This document shows, piece after piece, positions 59,967 through 64,000 of a DNA stretch of 64,000 nt; positions within the stretch are counted from its first letter, which is position 1; the number at the start of each line of letters is the position of its first letter. This DNA is from Palaemon carinicauda. Its lineage: Eukaryota > Arthropoda > Malacostraca > Decapoda > Palaemonidae. The stretch lies in NCBI RefSeq assembly GCF_036898095.1, contig NC_090731.1:143360716-143424715 (forward strand), read 5' to 3'. The notes below the pieces were generated by a model that saw only the letters and a program-made list of their open reading frames with translations, did no database searches and had not been told where the DNA came from. The translations under genes were made by a program, and so were the position numbers.

Positions 59967-61533
59967 AACTCTAAAAGGAGTCAGAACCTAAGTGCTATAT
60001 GCATTCAGGATTCACCTGGCGAGAAATCCGTCTCATACCAGCAAGTTTTCCCTGACTTCCTGGACGCGCTGGTGGCACAATTAATAGCTTTTAATTCGAA
60101 TTATACCTTATGAGTAAAGGTGGATGAATATCAACACAATATCATACTCAAATAAAAATAACTTCTACTTCGTACTGGGATTGTACACTAGATTTTCCAT
60201 ATGAAAGGCAAGATTGCTACCAATCATGCCACCAGAGGCTCTAAAAGAAGTCAGAACCTAAGTGTTAAATGCATTCAAGATTTACCTGGCGAGATATCAG
60301 CCTCATACCAGCAAGTTTTCAGACTTCCTGACCCACCTGGTGACAATTGATAGCCTTTAAGAATTACCTCTGATGAGTCAATATTGATGATAACTAACAG
60401 AATATCGTGCTAAAATATAAATAACTACTACCTCATACTGGTATTGATCACTAGTCTTTACATATGAAAGGCAAGGTCGCTACCAATCATGCCACTAAAA
60501 GGGCTAAAAAAATTCAGAACCTAGGCGCTAAATGCAATCAAGATTTACCTGGTGAGACATCAGTCTCATACCAGCAAGTTTTCCCTGATTTCTTGACCGA
60601 CTTGGACACATAACTGATGGCTTTTAATTCAAATTACCTCTAATGAGTCAATATGGATGAAAATCAACACAATATTGTGCTAGAATAGAAATAACTTCTA
60701 CCTCATACTGGGATTGTACACTAGATTTTCCCTATGAAAGGCAAGGTCGCTACAATTCATGCCACCAGAGGCTCTAAAATAAGTCAGAACCTAAGTGCTA
60801 AATGCATTCAGGATTTACCTGGTAAATCATCAGTCCCATACCAGCAAGTTTTCTCTCGACTTCCTGACCCACCTGGTGACACGATTAATAGGTTATTTGA
60901 ATTAACCCTAATTTGTTAATATGGATGTAAATCAAGACAATATCGTACTCGCATAGAAATAACTTGTACTTCATACTAGGATTGAACCCTAGTCTACATA
61001 TGAAAGGCAAGATTACTACCAATCACGCTACATGAGGCTCTAAAAGCAGTCCAAATCTAACTACTAACTACTTTGGAAGATTCCCTTGGTAACAGTCACT
61101 TTCCAACCGACCCGGTAACATAATTGTTAGCTTTTAATTCAAATTTTCACAAGAGTCAATATGGATGAAAATCACCACAATATTGTGCACAATTAGAAAT
61201 AAATTTTTACCTCAGACTGGGATGAAAATCATGAAACCCTAGTCCTTTCATATGAAAGGCAAGGTCGCTACCAATCATCCTAACAGAGGCTTTAAAGTAA
61301 GAGTCGGATCCTAAGTGCTAACTGCATTCAGCATTTACCTGGCGAGACATCATTCTCATACCAGCGAGATTTACCTTACTTCTTGACCCACAGCGTGACA
61401 AAGCTGATAACTTTTTATTAGAATTACCCCTAATGAGTCAATAATATAGATGAAAATTTACACAATATCATGCTAGAATAGAAATAACTTCTAACTCCTA
61501 CTGGGTTTGAACCCTATGCTTTTCATGTGAAAG
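59967..61533 (-). repeat. Satellite block, most diverged right edge
   Basis: About six degenerate type B monomers (aatcatgccaccagaggctctaaaa, agcaagttttc, acctggtgac). They show a shared local variant (tgggattgtacactagattttcc near 60180 and 60710) and growing deletions. The satellite ends at 61533 within the ttttcatgtgaaag phrase, and no monomer is seen after it. Confidence 0.93.
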
Positions 61534-62124
61534 CAGGGCTCTCAGTTTTAGAGAAATTTCTCTAGATTGAGAAATCTGGGTCCATTTGAAGAAATTTTTA
61601 GAGATGAGCAAATTTCAGAGAAAAATTAGAGAAATCTGATGACAATCCCCTAATATCTTTGAAGATTTTTCATTGAATTTAGAGAAAATTTAGAAGAAAT
61701 AGTAAAAATAATTAAAAAAATAAAAATAAATGGATAAAAAGTTCAAAATCAGTCATAAAGCGAACCTGTCCAAATTCCAATGCAAGTTGAGTTTCTCTCA
61801 CTAAGTCTATGGTTCCTCTCCAACCCACCCACCCATCCCCTCCTGTCCGCGGCCCGCCAAACAGTCACCACTAGCCACCCCGCCAGGCAAGGCGTCAACT
61901 CGACGATGACCAACGGTCACTGTTTAACTGTTATAGTGCCAGAGCTCTCTGTGTCAGTGTGTGTGAAAGAACACAAATTTTAAAGAATTTCAGCTTCTGT
62001 GAGTTGTGACTTGCTTTTGGCCTTTTGCATGAATTGCTGACTTATATTCTTGTGATTTCCATTCGTTCCCATCACTGTAGTCTTTGGTGTAACTGTCATT
62101 ATTTTACCAAAGGGAATGTTGGAA

Positions 62125-62130
<6 letters not shown>

Positions 62131-62205
<75 letters not shown>

Positions 62206-62211
62206 ATATAT
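62131..62211. repeat. (TA)n microsatellite
   Basis: About 80 bp of TA repeat with one phase slip near 62195. Confidence 0.97.
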
Positions 62212-62550
62212 TGTCATGATAGGGATCAAAACATGTGTAGGCCTAAGTCTAAATGAATATGCCTGTGGTTATTGGTTCCTACTTTGTAGACTAACTAGAA
62301 ATATTTGTAAGTAAATTAAATTGTACAGACTAGGGTCCTGCAAAAATTCACCATTCAAGGGAGCCACAAGCATAATATGAAATTAGAAATAGAGAATCGA
62401 TTTCTTACCTGAAAGCATTTGCTACAACAGCAAGCTACAGGAATCGTAAATTTTATTTTCCTTTTCTGTTTTCTCACAATTATTGCCGTATAAAGGTGAA
62501 AAGAATAGATGTATGCTTCTGGGCAGATGTGACACTTACATACCCTACAG

Positions 62551-62590
62551 TCACACACTCACACTCACACACTCTCTCACTCTCTCTCTC
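62551..62590. repeat. (CA)n/(CT)n compound microsatellite
   Basis: Alternating cacaca, cactca and ctctctc units. Confidence 0.9.
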
Positions 62591-63280
62591 AGTTTAAGGC
62601 AGATATAGTTTCTATACAATAAACCTCTCAATATTCATTTAGGTCCAGATGAATTAAAAACTATTTTTGGACTTTTTTAAACTTTCAATATGTTAGATTA
62701 TTCATTTAGAAAACACAAAATGCTTTTTTTACGCTAATATATGATGGTTGATGCTCTTGACAATTTCGCTAGTACAGCCACGTACGATGGCCCTAATGTT
62801 TCTAAGAAAAAGAAAAAAAAAGAAAAAGAAATAATGCAACGCTCAACGTGCAGAAATGGTGTCCCAATTCGCTGGTTGGTTGATAAAATCAGTAAGATCT
62901 ACAGTCTCAAAGCACAGTCAGGGTCCTCACATGGGGGAGGGCAAAGGGGGTGGGGGCAAATGTCCTGGGGCAGCACTTATTTAGGGGCGGCAAAAACGGC
63001 CTGGACTTGCCACCCCACAAGATTGAAATAATAATTTTTAGCACGTAAAGGATAAAAGCTTTGAAATTTGTTACCGCAAATTATGATTTTTGCAATTAAG
63101 CCATTAAAACCATCAAATAATAAAATATTTCCATCTTTTTATTTTTGCAATAGAATTAATCATCCTGATAATGAAAATCATGCACTTAAAAATGTTTGCT
63201 TCTAAATATCTTCATTTTCTTTTACATTTCCTGCGCCCTAAAGAATTATTTGGCAAAAACGAAGTAGAAGTTGATGCAGT

Positions 63281-63661
63281 GTGCCAAGGCATGGAGCAAA
63301 ATTTGACGAAAACCTGAAAGCATCAGAACTATGCCAAGAGATACAAGATTTAAAGTTATTCATAAGGAACAGAAACATAGAATCAGCCTTAAGTTTTATT
63401 ATGGAATATGGTGAAGGATTCGCTAATCTTCAAGTGGCACTTAGGTTATTATTGACTGTAGGGGTATTATCAGTTGCTTCATGTGAAAGACCCTTCAGCA
63501 AATTGAAGCTCATTAAGACATACCTGAGAAATACTATGGGACAGGAGAGACTTTCAAATTTGGCACTCCTCAGCATTGAGTCGGAAACACTGATGGCAAT
63601 GAATTTGGGAAATGTAATTCATGAATTTATCATAAGCTCAGCAAGAAAATTAATTTGCTAA
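63281..63661 (+). pseudogene. hAT-family transposase C-terminal fragment (dimerisation domain)
   Basis: A 126-codon open segment with the hAT C-terminal signature: LRLLLTVGVLSVASCERPFS followed by KLKLIKTYLRNTMGQERLSN and LALLSIE. Such fragments resemble the ends of DUF4371/ZMYM-type hAT transposases. The RNase H-like catalytic core and zinc-finger N-terminus are not visible upstream, so it is a relic or 3' exon-like piece. The ATG is arbitrary. Confidence 0.8.
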
Positions 63662-63710
63662 ATGTTAAAAAACTGTAGCCTAACCTGGTGTGTGTATAAC
63701 ATGTATATAA

Positions 63711-63712
<2 letters not shown>

Positions 63713-63783
<71 letters not shown>

Positions 63784-63962
63784 TATATATACACATAGAT
63801 ATAGATATACATAGATATAGATATAGATTATATATATATATATATATATACATACATACATATATATACTGTAAATATAAATATATACAGTATATATATA
63901 TTATATATATAGATATATATATATATAATATAGATATAGATATATATATATAATATAGATAT

Positions 63963-64000
<38 letters not shown>
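63713..64000. repeat. Compound AT-rich microsatellite (TA, CA, TAGA)
   Basis: (TA)n, then (CA)n near 63768-63782, then mixed TATA/TAGATA repeats to the window edge. The IYIY-rich open frames across it are not genes. Confidence 0.96.

Larger units (their letters stand above)
61565..63280. other. Non-coding interval with microsatellites
   Basis: No gene supported. It contains AT-rich sequence, (TA)n at 62131-62211, CA/CT repeats at 62551-62590 and a G-rich tract near 62930-62990. The short open frames here are composition artefacts. Confidence 0.6.
61534..63661 (+). mobile_element. Probable hAT transposon, left end and C-terminal coding remnant
   Basis: The satellite is cut cleanly by CAGGGCTCTCAGTTTTAGAG, an end of the CAGGG type common in hAT elements. 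A 16-bp perfect palindrome (61549-61564) and several further TAGAGAAA-like motifs to about 61690 look like subterminal repeats. A hAT C-terminal domain lies at 63281-63661. No matching right inverted repeat or 8-bp target duplication was found before the terminal AT tracts, so the right limit is uncertain and the two parts could belong to different elements. Confidence 0.5.

Noticed and set aside
1..61533. Centromeric satellite with CENP-B boxes
   Set aside because: No CENP-B-box-like motif seen in the monomer. Chromosomal location cannot be judged from the window.
62025..62314. ORFs encoding long IYIYIY runs
   Set aside because: Direct translation of (TA)n microsatellite.
62741..63031. 96-codon ORF upstream of the hAT fragment
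   Set aside because: Low-complexity Lys and Gly-rich composition from A-rich and G-rich tracts; no hAT motif.
63630..63861. Minus-strand IYIY/VCVCV ORFs near the window end
   Set aside because: Translation of compound TA/CA microsatellite.

Overview
This window is non-coding, repeat-dominated eukaryotic DNA. I see no host protein-coding gene in it. The likely source is a decapod crustacean, probably a penaeid shrimp. I infer this from the 3' tail shared by the elements ending near 34.78 kb and 56.65 kb (an AGGGTTGTAGCTTGGCTAGT-type segment followed by TAA repeats), which I recognise as widespread in penaeid sequence, and from long (TA)n and (AAT)n microsatellites. The species cannot be fixed from sequence alone.

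The backbone is a tandem satellite with a monomer of about 265 bp, in one orientation, occupying roughly 42 kb (about 155-160 monomers by length). There are two subfamilies. Type A is highly homogenised and fills most of 1-9.4 kb and 16-28 kb. Type B is older and more diverged. It forms an embedded block at about 5.15-7.35 kb (duplicated near 27.9-30.1 kb) and then the whole degenerate right flank from 30.3 kb to 61.5 kb. Read on the minus strand, type B monomers resemble a tRNA-derived Pol III unit: a box A-like motif, a box B-like motif 44 nt downstream, and a T-run about 30 nt beyond. The first 7.6 kb recur almost identically at 22.73-30.34 kb.

Transposable elements of six kinds sit in or beside the satellite. 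(1) 9407-15985, minus strand: a complete, apparently intact non-LTR retrotransposon with two ORFs (gag-like; endonuclease-RT-RNase H), flanked by a 14-bp target duplication. (2) 31561-34783: a near full-length but broken CR1-like non-LTR element with a decayed 2A-like peptide near its N-terminus; a 3' fragment of the same family lies at 56317-56648. (3) 35628-36264: a short PIF/Harbinger-type DNA transposon with TAA target duplication and a transposase relic. (4) 38990-44364: a jockey-like non-LTR element with 13-bp target duplications, lightly decayed ORF1 and more decayed ORF2. (5) 56678-58690: a Penelope-like element (RT plus GIY-YIG) between inverted terminal repeats of about 340 bp that carry a hammerhead-ribozyme-like core. 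(6) 58729-59966: a dead Tc1/mariner element. Beyond the satellite, 61534-64000 holds a probable hAT transposon with a recognisable C-terminal dimerisation domain, plus AT microsatellites.

Two unrelated two-ORF retrotransposons here (1 and 4) join ORF1 to ORF2 with the same TAATG overlap, suggesting termination-reinitiation translation. The overall picture is a satellite with a homogenised core and an old, transposon-riddled edge.
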